A stretch of 15,840 nt of DNA from Gorillibacterium sp. (lineage in GTDB: Bacteria > Bacillota > Bacilli > Paenibacillales > NBRC-103111), in assembly GCA_014380705.1 (NCBI GenBank), contig JACMJI010000002.1:1-15840 (forward strand), in the 5' to 3' direction. A program made the position numbers and the translations under genes. The notes under the pieces were generated by a model. The model searched no databases, was not told the DNA's origin, and saw only the letters and a list, made by a program, of their open reading frames with translations. Shown here piece by piece: positions 1-7,253 of the stretch. Within the stretch, counting starts at the first letter, position 1, and each line of letters opens with the position of its first letter.

Positions 1-728
1 ACAGTTGTGAAAGTTGCAACCGTTCTTGTTTCATTAAATACCAACTTACCATCAACTGGTAAGAAGCCTGATTTAACAGTTACGGTTTGTGTAGCAGCTA
101 CTGGGTTAACGAAGGTAACTTCGATTGACTTAGCACCGATCTGCTTAGCACTCTTAATCGCAGCAACGATTTTAGCTTCGTATACCACATAAGCGGAGTC
201 AACCAATGCACCACGAGGTGCTAGTTTGGTGTAGTCAGTTTGTGGAGTGATCAACTTAGCGTCAAGAGCTGTTTGAACCCAGCCTTTAGCCCAGTTGGAA
301 ACGCCAGTAACTGTTGTGGTTGTAGCTGCTGTTAAACCTTTGGATTTAGCAATAACTGTAGCAAGCATTTCGTAGGATACGGTGTTAGCAGGACCAAATT
401 TGTTGCCGCCAAGACCTTCCATAAGTTTTGCTTCAGTTACAGCGCCGATCCAGCCTTTACCCCAGTGGCTAGCTACTACATCCGTGTAAGTGGAAGCAGC
501 TGGTGCTTGAACCTTGTCATTCAATTTAGCCAAGATAACAGCCAATTGTGCGCGGTTCATGTTCATTTCAAGACCTGGAGTTCCAGCAGCATCTACTCCT
601 GCAAAGATACCTTGTGTAACTAGAGCGTCAAACTTGTCATTCGTGGTCAATTCAGCAGCACCGGCAATACCGGCGAACGCGCTAGAAGCCAGCGCAAATG
701 TAAGAGCTAAAGATAATACTTTCTTCAT
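1..728 (-). CDS. S-layer-type protein with N-terminal SLH region (5' part only)
   Basis: The gene starts at ATG 728-726 and runs off the left edge after 242 codons. Residues 1-24 form a signal peptide (MKK, hydrophobic core, Ala-rich end), with cleavage likely after AFA (19) or AGA (24). Three SLH-like repeats follow at about 33-70, 81-130 and 144-185, recognisable by F/YTDV..HW..GWI and by W..GWV..AL..KLI. From about 190 a beta-rich stretch begins that looks like the first Ig-like domain of an S-layer protein. SLH domains bind pyruvylated secondary wall polymer, which the csaB-tagA-tagO genes in this window would make. The positions usually held by TRAE read NRAQ, SYEM and PRGA here, so they are diverged. 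A GGAGGAG at 740-746 lies 11 bases upstream, slightly far. A promoter and long leader precede the gene. Major S-layer protein is inferred from layout and the strong upstream signals; another SLH surface protein is possible. Confidence 0.85.
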   Translation of the reverse strand, partial: MKKVLSLALTFALASSAFAGIAGAAELTTNDKFDALVTQGIFAGVDAAGTPGLEMNMNRAQLAVILAKLNDKVQAPAASTYTDVVASHWGKGWIGAVTEAKLMEGLGGNKFGPANTVSYEMLATVIAKSKGLTAATTTTVTGVSNWAKGWVQTALDAKLITPQTDYTKLAPRGALVDSAYVVYEAKIVAAIKSAKQIGAKSIEVTFVNPVAATQTVTVKSGFLPVDGKLVFNETRTVATFTT

Positions 729-921
729 AACCTTTATTTCTCCTCCTTGGAAATGCTTTATTGTCTGTACATCTTGCTTGAGAATAATTGAGCTCGTATT
801 CCTCATTCTGTGTGTCACCCCCCTTCCAGAGTTGAGCATATCATATGATTTAAGTTCTGTTACCCGCTAGAGTAACAGAAATTTGCAAACGGAGACAGAA
901 AAATAGGCTCCAGAAGCCGCT
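729..921 (-). promoter_or_regulatory. Long 5' leader of the S-layer-type gene
   Basis: If the promoter at 928-957 is used, the mRNA has a leader of about 190 bases. It carries a small hairpin at its very 5' end (906-918), a perfect 9-bp hairpin (855-880), a 10-bp palindrome (840-849), a purine-rich AAGGGGG (819-825) and the final GGAGGAG (740-746). The reading frame of the gene is open upstream for 46 codons, back to a TAG. It includes in-frame GTG (818) and ATG (806) codons just after the AAGGGGG. Long structured leaders are known to stabilise S-layer mRNAs; that role here is inference. Confidence 0.55.
855..880 (-). promoter_or_regulatory. Perfect 9-bp hairpin in the S-layer leader
   Basis: The arms TTCTGTTAC (855-863) and GTAACAGAA (872-880) are exact inverted complements around an 8-base loop. 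No T-run follows on the minus strand, so it is not a terminator. It lies between the predicted transcription start and the first SD-like sequence. It could act as an RNA stabiliser or as a protein-binding dyad. Confidence 0.6.
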
Positions 922-927
922 TGTTCC

Positions 928-957
928 ATTATACACTCGTGTGTGGATTAGCGTAAA
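928..957 (-). promoter_or_regulatory. Putative sigma-A promoter of the S-layer-type gene
   Basis: On the minus strand a perfect TATAAT (933-928) follows TTTACG (957-952, 4 of 6 to TTGACA) with an 18-base spacer. A run of seven A on the minus strand lies just upstream of the -35 box (961-967), resembling an UP element. Transcription would start near 921. Confidence 0.6.
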
Positions 958-990
958 GCGTTTTTTTACAAGTGTTGGATGATTAGAAAC

Positions 991-1020
991 GAGGAAACCT
1001 AGTCTCCAATTGGTTTTCTC
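991..1020. promoter_or_regulatory. Imperfect dyad upstream of the S-layer promoter
   Basis: GAGGAAACC (991-999) and GGTTTTCTC (1012-1020) are inverted complements in 8 of 9 positions, separated by 12 bases. The dyad ends about 33 bases upstream of the -35 box of the S-layer promoter, a plausible place for an activator or repressor. No known regulator is recognised. Confidence 0.35.
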
Positions 1021-1082
1021 TTGTCTATGTTTACTTAACACCTATTTAAACGCAGACCAGATGAAAAAGTTGCGGGAACCTT

Positions 1083-1126
1083 TAAAAAAGATCTAAAGGC
1101 AGGTTCCCCTAAGGTAACCTGCCTTT
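1083..1126 (-). terminator. Intrinsic terminator of the large SLH-protein gene
   Basis: AAAGGCAGGTT (1095-1105) and AACCTGCCTTT (1116-1126) form a perfect 11-bp stem with a 10-base loop. On the minus strand it is followed by a T-rich tract (TCTTTTTT, rc of 1085-1092). It starts 17 bases after the stop codon of the SLH-protein gene and separates that gene from the S-layer promoter. Confidence 0.9.
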
Positions 1127-1142
1127 ATGCTATCCCGTCAAC

Positions 1143-4100
1143 TTATTGTTTTGGGATTTTCTTCTGTGATGCCATGACATTAATGGCAACAGCTGCAGCT
1201 TCGGCGCGACTAAAGGTATCCTTTGGCGCGTAGCGATAGGATTTCTTCGTGCCTGAAACCAGTGCATTCTCCATGCCGGACATCAGCTTGGCCTTCACTA
1301 CGGCCTCAATAGATGTTCTCGCATAGGTTTGAATCAGGTTGGCATCCGTAAAGGATTTCTGTAGAGAGATCAATACCTTGCTTTCGGAGCTGTTCAGCTT
1401 CAGGTTAGCTGCCTTAGCAATCATAACAGACGCTTCTTCACGCGTAATGGATGCGTCAGGCAGGAAAGTACCACCTGTAGTTCCGCGTATGATCCCTTTT
1501 CTCGCCGCTGTTTCGATATATTTATACTCGTATAATCCCTGACTGATATTGCCTGTATCCGCTCTTAGCACGTCGTTAAATGTGCCGTCCCCTTCGAAAT
1601 CCAATTTAATCTCAAAAACCTTGACTAGCATGGTGATAAACTCACCTCTAGAAATTGGATCATAAGGATCAAAGGTGTTTTTGGAGGATTTGCTGCTCAT
1701 GATTCCTTTGGAATAAAGAGTATCCAATTGGTTTTGGGCCCATGGATGAGAGATAACGTCGTCAAAGCTTCTGTCCATATACATAACCCGGTAATAACCG
1801 AAAGTAGTGAATGGCACCTTAATTGTTTTGGCGGACAAATCCACTACCCCGCCAACGTTCCTCCAACGGTAACCGGATACGCCCCTGTAATCCGTAAAAT
1901 ATTCAAAATGATAGACAGTCAAATAGCGCCATGCATCGTTGCGGATATCTTGGTCGTATTTGATCGTAAGTACTCCCTCGTTAGTCGGGACCACTTCAGC
2001 GCTTTTATTGGTCCTTGTATAAAAAAGCTCGTTAGACCACCAAAGACCTGAAGAACCCGTACTATAAGGATCTAAACCTTTGCCAGTCAAGAAAGCTTGC
2101 TGCGTGTCCTTCGTAATGGAAGTACTGGAAGCAACCATAGTGCCGCCATCAATCCAGTACAAAGGGCTGGCCGGATGGTACCGGTTTGTTTCTTCCTTAA
2201 GCAGCGTTAAGCCCGTCTGATAAGGCTCGATATAATAAGGATCCGTATTATCAATCGTTTCACTTGGGAGGGGATGATTGACCTTATCTACACGTCCGTC
2301 TGCCCCGTCAGCAATTCCAAATAAAATCTGACGATCGTTTGTTAGGAAGGAGTTGTTCTGGTAGGGCTTATTTCTTTTTAACATCGTGTCCTTGGAAAAG
2401 GCGAGTTGGACGTCTCCTCCAAATACTTTCATCTTTGAGGAGATTGGAGCAATATACTGAGCGCCGACAATTGCTGTGTCAGAGTTGTAAACCACTAGTG
2501 TACCCGATAGCTTCTCAGCACCCCGGTTCACGGTGAACTTGATTGGATTACTTCCCTTTTTTAGCTTCTCAGCTGTGAAAGAAAATAAATTTGAGTTGTT
2601 CGGGTCTTTGAGTGCAGCAGTTTTACCAAAAACAACGGAATCCGCGCTTTCCGCGAAAATCTTGATGTCTACAAAGTTGCTGTTTACATTCGCTTGATCA
2701 ATATTTTTACTGTTTCTTGTTGTCATGGGACTAATAATTTCATATGGAAGTGGCTCCCGGCTGATGGTAATCGCCTTAATAGCTGCAACGCCTTCCGTAT
2801 TCTTAATTTCAAATTCAATAACGGCCTGTCCTTGAACAGGCAACTTCACATAGAACGTTTCAAAGTTCCCCTTGATCGTTCCAGATCCCGCATCCCCAGA
2901 TTTCATATAATAGCGGGCATCTGTAAAGTTTGTCGTTTCGGAAACAGAAGCACCTGTAAGCTGAGGAAGCGTATGTGTACCAGAGGTAAGATACAAGTCT
3001 GAGAATGTCTTTAGTTTACCTTCGATATCGGTCAGCTTGACCGTCACTCTGACCGACTGAACCCCTGGACTATAGGTTCCGATCAATTTGACGTAGGCTT
3101 CATTGGTTGCATAGGTTCCTGCCCTTGCTGTCTCAATAAATTTATTAGCCGCATCGTTGCCAGCATGCAGGGAAATTTCCCCAAACTCTGGAGCTTCATT
3201 GCTAAATTGGAAAATTTCATAGTTGCTTTCTGTCACTACTCGCCCATTCTGAATTAATTGGACTTTTATTGAATTTTTACCGGCCAGAAAGGTAGTCGTC
3301 CCCAAGGTATAAGCAAAACTCTTCATAGCTGGCTTTGTAAATCCTGCTTGCCCTGATACATCCACCCCATTTATGAACAGCTTCACATCTCCTGTAACGC
3401 TGTCCAGGTTTACAAGGGTACCCTCAATTTTGCCGCTAATCGGTGCTAAACTGACGTCTTTGATTACCATACCGTTGTAAACATTCTTCATAATAACATA
3501 GGGAACACTGGTAATATTAACGGTGTATTCCCTCTCACTTGAAACTTGCTCAATGGCTCCAGTAAGCGGAACAACCTTGAAAGTACTTGTCCCGTCAGGA
3601 AGACTGCTTAAGTCTACCTCATATAGTCCAGAACCAACACCACCGACACTTGTTATTCCTGTCGTAAGTTTTTTGGTCCCGATGTAAACCGCTATTCCAG
3701 TAGCCATGCGGGTTTGGACATATGTCTTCAGCGGAACTTCGTTGATACTATTGGTACCCCTGCTCGTATCGTTCATTGGCAGTGTCTTTAGTTGGTCACG
3801 GTAAACATCTTCGATTAAAGGGACATCTTGGGGAATGTAATCAAAGATAAAGGTATTGCTCTGCGCGCCTCTCTTCGAATCGTACATCCAAATATCAAGT
3901 GTCTGGTGGCGTCCTGTAGGAGCGATCCCCGTGTACTGATAATCGTAAACATTATATTTACCTGCCTTGCTTAGAGCTGCATCCTTAACAACATTAATAC
4001 CCGTTCCGGTTACGTTGATATCATCAACTTTAACCCCGTTTAAAAAAACTTGCCCATAGACAACCGTAGTGACAGAAATATCATTGTCAAACTTAAGCTT

Positions 4101-4946
4101 AGCAGAAAGCCTTACATTGGGGTCTGCTGTAGCTGGTTGATAGGGGACACTTCCTGTCAAATCAATACTATTTCCTGTGCCGCCTGTACCCGTAAGTTTA
4201 ACTTCAAACGGAAAGGGCTTTCCGTTGTCATAGATGATGTGTCGACGGGCTGAGTACGTCTGTGTACCGTTCTTAGCTGAGAATATGATGTCATTGTCAC
4301 CAGGCTTGAGTCGAAATTCCGTTGTGGAACGGCTTGGTGGCGTGTTTGCATCCTCAACAGGGAAATAAAAATAGCCGTCATTGCGCAATTGGGCATAATT
4401 CTGACTAGCCGCACCATTTACCATTGCCGATATAATGGAAGCGCCGCTTGCCATACCTGTGATCATAAAGCTCTCTCTTTGTGTTTCTGGAAGAATGCGG
4501 TCATTCTCAAAAGCAATACTATCGATACTGAGGTTCGTAATATTAGTTACAGGAGTGTACAACACGGTTATTGGTGCAGATACGACAGACCCTGCCTCAC
4601 CAACAAGTACGGTAATCTCGTTCGTTCCTTCCGTCAAATCCACATTGCTGAAGGTGACTTCGAATGTATCCGTTTGCCGTGCAGCCTTGGTTTTGACAAC
4701 GCCCGTGTCTGTACCGGTCGTTAGATTCTGGACCCTATAAAAAATTTCGTTAATTCGAGTCATAGACTCAGATGGTACTGTAGCAACGATATCAATAGGT
4801 GACTTTGTGATTTTGGCATTGTTTGCTGGACTGGTTATCGTGATCGGGGAAGCGGCCGAAACCTCAGCCGGCATGACTGGAAAGAATCCAGCGATCAGAG
4901 CAACGATAAGCGTTATGCCCAACCATTTACGAAACGGAATCTTCAA
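1143..4946 (-). CDS. Large secreted protein with Ig-like modules and three C-terminal SLH domains
   Basis: The start is TTG 4946-4944 (1267 residues). AAGGAGG (4955-4961) lies 8 bases upstream, and the N-terminus becomes a clean signal peptide: MKIPFRKW, a hydrophobic core, then cleavage near EVSA|A (31). Longer in-frame starts at ATG 4973 or 5045 lack a properly spaced ribosome binding site and would bury the signal. Residues about 33-830 hold several beta-sandwich-like modules that share a closing G.N.I..... motif (EGTNEIT 106, PGDNDII 215, AGKNSIK 555, KGSNPIK 797). Residues about 835-1060 are an aromatic-rich region of unknown fold. Three SLH domains occupy about 1067-1255 with canonical SRGE, TREE and SRAE binding motifs. 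It is expected on the cell surface, held by pyruvylated wall polymer. Architecture and size resemble the swarming-related SlhA of Paenibacillus alvei as I recall it; orthology is not shown. It sits alone between two terminators. Confidence 0.9.
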   Translation of the reverse strand: MKIPFRKWLGITLIVALIAGFFPVMPAEVSAASPITITSPANNAKITKSPIDIVATVPSESMTRINEIFYRVQNLTTGTDTGVVKTKAARQTDTFEVTFSNVDLTEGTNEITVLVGEAGSVVSAPITVLYTPVTNITNLSIDSIAFENDRILPETQRESFMITGMASGASIISAMVNGAASQNYAQLRNDGYFYFPVEDANTPPSRSTTEFRLKPGDNDIIFSAKNGTQTYSARRHIIYDNGKPFPFEVKLTGTGGTGNSIDLTGSVPYQPATADPNVRLSAKLKFDNDISVTTVVYGQVFLNGVKVDDINVTGTGINVVKDAALSKAGKYNVYDYQYTGIAPTGRHQTLDIWMYDSKRGAQSNTFIFDYIPQDVPLIEDVYRDQLKTLPMNDTSRGTNSINEVPLKTYVQTRMATGIAVYIGTKKLTTGITSVGGVGSGLYEVDLSSLPDGTSTFKVVPLTGAIEQVSSEREYTVNITSVPYVIMKNVYNGMVIKDVSLAPISGKIEGTLVNLDSVTGDVKLFINGVDVSGQAGFTKPAMKSFAYTLGTTTFLAGKNSIKVQLIQNGRVVTESNYEIFQFSNEAPEFGEISLHAGNDAANKFIETARAGTYATNEAYVKLIGTYSPGVQSVRVTVKLTDIEGKLKTFSDLYLTSGTHTLPQLTGASVSETTNFTDARYYMKSGDAGSGTIKGNFETFYVKLPVQGQAVIEFEIKNTEGVAAIKAITISREPLPYEIISPMTTRNSKNIDQANVNSNFVDIKIFAESADSVVFGKTAALKDPNNSNLFSFTAEKLKKGSNPIKFTVNRGAEKLSGTLVVYNSDTAIVGAQYIAPISSKMKVFGGDVQLAFSKDTMLKRNKPYQNNSFLTNDRQILFGIADGADGRVDKVNHPLPSETIDNTDPYYIEPYQTGLTLLKEETNRYHPASPLYWIDGGTMVASSTSITKDTQQAFLTGKGLDPYSTGSSGLWWSNELFYTRTNKSAEVVPTNEGVLTIKYDQDIRNDAWRYLTVYHFEYFTDYRGVSGYRWRNVGGVVDLSAKTIKVPFTTFGYYRVMYMDRSFDDVISHPWAQNQLDTLYSKGIMSSKSSKNTFDPYDPISRGEFITMLVKVFEIKLDFEGDGTFNDVLRADTGNISQGLYEYKYIETAARKGIIRGTTGGTFLPDASITREEASVMIAKAANLKLNSSESKVLISLQKSFTDANLIQTYARTSIEAVVKAKLMSGMENALVSGTKKSYRYAPKDTFSRAEAAAVAINVMASQKKIPKQ

Positions 4947-4954
4947 TTTTATTG

Positions 4955-4961
4955 CCTCCTT
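4955..4961 (-). promoter_or_regulatory. Ribosome binding site deciding the TTG start of the SLH protein
   Basis: AAGGAGG on the minus strand, 8 bases before TTG at 4946. It is the only well-spaced site near the signal peptide and argues against the upstream ATG codons. Confidence 0.85.
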
Positions 4962-4971
4962 AAGGCTTTGC

Positions 4972-5000
4972 ATTAGTTTAGGTGGATATCTGCCTGTCAA
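4972..5000 (-). promoter_or_regulatory. Possible promoter of the large SLH-protein gene
   Basis: A perfect TTGACA (5000-4995) is followed after 17 bases by ACTAAT (4977-4972, 4 of 6). The leader would be only about 20 bases, with the ribosome binding site close to the 5' end. The weak -10 makes this uncertain. The rest of 5001-5183 shows no better promoter on this strand. Confidence 0.35.
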
Positions 5001-5183
5001 CCGATTGGGATTTCGCCCTCTTCCCTCCTTCTCTTGCGCGTTCATCCTTTATGCATTCATATAGTTTGTTTATCGGACGTTGAGGGCTTTTAGTTTAGGC
5101 GAATTAACGACTGGAAAATACAACCTCTTCATTCAATGCTCATTTGTTCCGTGGCGATGTGGTATTCCAATTTACTCGCTAAT

Positions 5184-5210
5184 AGAAAAAAGCCCCTTTT
5201 GCAAGGAGCC
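5184..5210 (-). terminator. Intrinsic terminator downstream of tagO
   Basis: On the minus strand GGCTCCTT (5210-5203) pairs with AAGGGGCT (5198-5191), with two G-U pairs and a 4-base loop, followed by TTTTTCT. It lies 25 bases after the tagO stop codon. Confidence 0.8.
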
Positions 5211-5235
5211 GTTCATTATTCGTAATGGAGGATGA

Positions 5236-6333
5236 TTATTTCGGCTTGCCGGCATCAATAGCTTTCTGCAGAAGGTTCAGAACAGGCTTCCTCTTGTTGA
5301 GAATACCAATAAATTCCGCACCCATTTCAAGAGCGAGCAGGATCGTGATGACCAGAACAACGGTTACCCAGTTCTGTTTCTGGGTCATCAGAACAGCACA
5401 TAGGCTAAAGGCGATGGAAACGCCATAGATGGTTAGAACGGTTTTGCGCATGCCAAACCCAAGATCCATCAACCGGTGATGCAAGTGACCCTTATCCGCC
5501 ACAGAGATTGGTTTATTGTTCAGCTTGCGACGGATGATTGCGAGCATCGTGTCCGATATCGGAACGCCGAGAATAAGCAGCGGTACTAAGAATGAAACAA
5601 TCGTTGCTTGTTTGTACCCGAGTATGGATAAGATCGATAGGGCGTAACCCAAGAATAAGGCACCGGAGTCACCCATGAAAATTTTGGCTGGGTGGAAGTT
5701 GAAGACGAGAAATCCAAGCGAGCTTCCAATCAGAATAATGCAGAGCAGAATGACCATAGGATTCGAAAAAGGCATCAGTATGGCAACGACTAATATTGTT
5801 GCAGCTGATATACAGGATACGCCAGCTGATAGTCCGTCAAGGCCATCGATTAGATTAATCGCATTGGTTACACCAACGATCCACAGGATCGTTAGCGGGA
5901 TGCTGATCCATTCTTGAAGGATGGGGTAGGAGCTCATGCCAAATGGAATGTTGACCACGTCAATCTCTAGTCCAAAAGATACCGCGATACCAGCGGCGCC
6001 GAGCTGACCGAGCAGCTTCAGCTTGGGAGAAAGCGTAAATCGATCATCCAGTGCGCCCGTAAGAGCAATCACCATTCCGCCAAGGATAAGACCGACTGCA
6101 ATATGGTCTCTGTCCTGGTACTCAATACCGGGCATAACAATAAAATATGAACAGATAAAAGCTAGGAATATAGCGAGCCCCCCGAGCAGCGGCATCGGCT
6201 TGGTATGCACGCTTCGATGATTCGGCACGGAGACAGCACCAACCTTAATGGCCAGCTTAGCCATCAGCGGTGTGAGCAGGATGGAGAGAGCGCAGGAAGC
6301 TGCAAACCCAATCCCATAAATCCACCAATTCAA
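5236..6333 (-). CDS. tagO: TagO/WecA-type undecaprenyl-phosphate sugar-phosphate transferase
   Basis: An integral membrane enzyme that moves a HexNAc-1-phosphate (usually GlcNAc-1-P from UDP-GlcNAc) to undecaprenyl phosphate, the first step of wall teichoic acid or secondary wall polymer synthesis. About ten to eleven hydrophobic spans are visible. Family motifs are all present: VPNHRSVH (36-43), ALDDRF (94-99), NLIDGLDGL (160-168), FMGDSGALF (219-227) and HLHHR (283-287). The length of 365 residues is normal. I chose TTG 6333 because CCCCTTAA on the plus strand (6343-6350; TTAAGGGG on the minus) sits 9 bases upstream. The in-frame TTG at 6342 touches that site directly and would add only three residues. 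The gene has its own promoter and is flanked by terminators. With tagA and csaB nearby, its product most likely primes the polymer that holds SLH proteins, and it may also serve other glycopolymers. Confidence 0.93.
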   Translation of the reverse strand: MNWWIYGIGFAASCALSILLTPLMAKLAIKVGAVSVPNHRSVHTKPMPLLGGLAIFLAFICSYFIVMPGIEYQDRDHIAVGLILGGMVIALTGALDDRFTLSPKLKLLGQLGAAGIAVSFGLEIDVVNIPFGMSSYPILQEWISIPLTILWIVGVTNAINLIDGLDGLSAGVSCISAATILVVAILMPFSNPMVILLCIILIGSSLGFLVFNFHPAKIFMGDSGALFLGYALSILSILGYKQATIVSFLVPLLILGVPISDTMLAIIRRKLNNKPISVADKGHLHHRLMDLGFGMRKTVLTIYGVSIAFSLCAVLMTQKQNWVTVVLVITILLALEMGAEFIGILNKRKPVLNLLQKAIDAGKPK

Positions 6334-6342
6334 TATTTTCAA

Positions 6343-6350
6343 CCCCTTAA
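6343..6350 (-). promoter_or_regulatory. Ribosome binding site deciding the tagO start
   Basis: TTAAGGGG on the minus strand. Spacing is 9 bases to TTG 6333 and zero to TTG 6342, so 6333 is favoured. Confidence 0.6.
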
Positions 6351-6419
6351 GTTTATCTCTACCGTCTTGTTTGAAGGGAACGACTTGCCTTCCCCTCCGT
6401 ACATAGGCACTACTATCCT

Positions 6420-6448
6420 ACTATATAGACATGTAAACAGATAGACAA
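6420..6448 (-). promoter_or_regulatory. Putative sigma-A promoter of tagO
   Basis: TTGTCT (6448-6443) and TATAGT (6425-6420) are separated by 17 bases on the minus strand, matching the consensus in 4 and 5 of 6 positions. It lies just downstream of the tagA terminator and gives a leader of about 80 bases. Confidence 0.7.
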
Positions 6449-6463
6449 CTGCTTGAAACAGAC

Positions 6464-6500
6464 AAAAACCCCGGCAAAAACAGGCTTTGCCGAGGTTTTT
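6464..6500 (-). terminator. Intrinsic terminator after tagA, bidirectional in form
   Basis: AAAAACCCCGGCAAA (6464-6478) and TTTGCCGAGGTTTTT (6486-6500) form a 15-position stem with one G-U pair (minus strand) and a 7-base loop. T-runs flank it on both strands. It begins 9 bases after the tagA stop and closes the operon that includes csaB and tagA. Confidence 0.92.
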
Positions 6501-6509
6501 CTTGATTTA

Positions 6510-7253
6510 TTAGCTGTTCTCTTTCTCTCTTATCACTTTGTACACAAATTTGGGCAAGGCAAGCATCCGCTTATAGCGCGATGGTTGACATGCCAACCGG
6601 TAAAACCATTCCAGCCGAAGCTTGATAAAAAGCTTTGGCGCCCGCTTTAGCTTCCCAGCCATAATATCCAGGCTTCCCCCGACACCCATCATGACAGGTA
6701 CACCGAGGCGATCCTTGTAGCGATCAATCCATGGCTCCTGAGTATCCGAGGAACGACCCACAAAGAGTAAATCAGGCTGCGCTAGGCGGATTAATTCAAT
6801 TACCTCATCATCACGTTCTGGTCCAAAGAAGCCGTCATGTATGCCAACAAGCTGTATCCGCGGGTAGCGCTCCGTAAGTCTGGCTGCTGCAATCTGTATG
6901 GTTTCTGGCGAGGTCCCTAGGAGGAATACTTTCCAGTCCCGCTCTTCACCTATACGAATTAATTCCTCCATCAGTTCGATTCCGGCTACCTTTTCTGTTA
7001 CAGGCTGACCCTTATATCTGGAAGCCCATACGACACCCGCGCCATCGGGAACGACCAACTCTGCTCGCTTCATCATGGCGTTGTAAGGGGCATTATCCAT
7101 TGCATTCATCACCATGATGGGGTTGCCCGTAATCACCTGCGTAGTCCTACGTTCCTCGATTGCCTGCACCAGCAGGTTAACCGTATCTTGAAAGCCTAAC
7201 CTTGAAAAGGGAATGCCAAATATCGAAACGATAGACTGATTATCTATGATCAT
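6510..7253 (-). CDS. tagA: WecG/TagA/CpsF-family glycosyltransferase
   Basis: A family GT26 enzyme that adds a sugar, classically ManNAc, to the lipid-linked GlcNAc made by TagO, on the inner face of the membrane. The start is ATG 7253, which overlaps the csaB stop as ATGA and has GGGAAAGGGG 6 bases upstream. The TTG at 7274 would add seven residues without a usable site. Seen in 247 residues: ITGNPIMVMNA (41-51), VVPDGAGVVWASR (67-79) with the likely catalytic Asp70, the GFFG segment (141-144), GVGGSLDIMAGKLKRAP (190-206) and the basic amphipathic C-terminus ALWFYRL-like (LEWFYRL 214-220), which in this family helps bind membrane. The usual PKQE segment reads SDTQEPWI (168-175), keeping the Gln-Glu pair. 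Translational coupling to csaB supports a role in SLH-binding polymer synthesis. Confidence 0.92.
   Translation of the reverse strand: MIIDNQSIVSIFGIPFSRLGFQDTVNLLVQAIEERRTTQVITGNPIMVMNAMDNAPYNAMMKRAELVVPDGAGVVWASRYKGQPVTEKVAGIELMEELIRIGEERDWKVFLLGTSPETIQIAAARLTERYPRIQLVGIHDGFFGPERDDEVIELIRLAQPDLLFVGRSSDTQEPWIDRYKDRLGVPVMMGVGGSLDIMAGKLKRAPKLFIKLRLEWFYRLACQPSRYKRMLALPKFVYKVIREKENS

Noticed and set aside
514..870. Plus-strand open frame of 118 codons across the S-layer start
   Set aside because: It is antisense to the signal-peptide/SLH coding region and leader, has no SD and shows no recognisable protein.
4947..5045. N-terminal extension of the large SLH protein from ATG 5045
   Set aside because: The only purine run before this ATG (AAAGG) touches it; the internal TTG has a correct AAGGAGG and a signal peptide follows.
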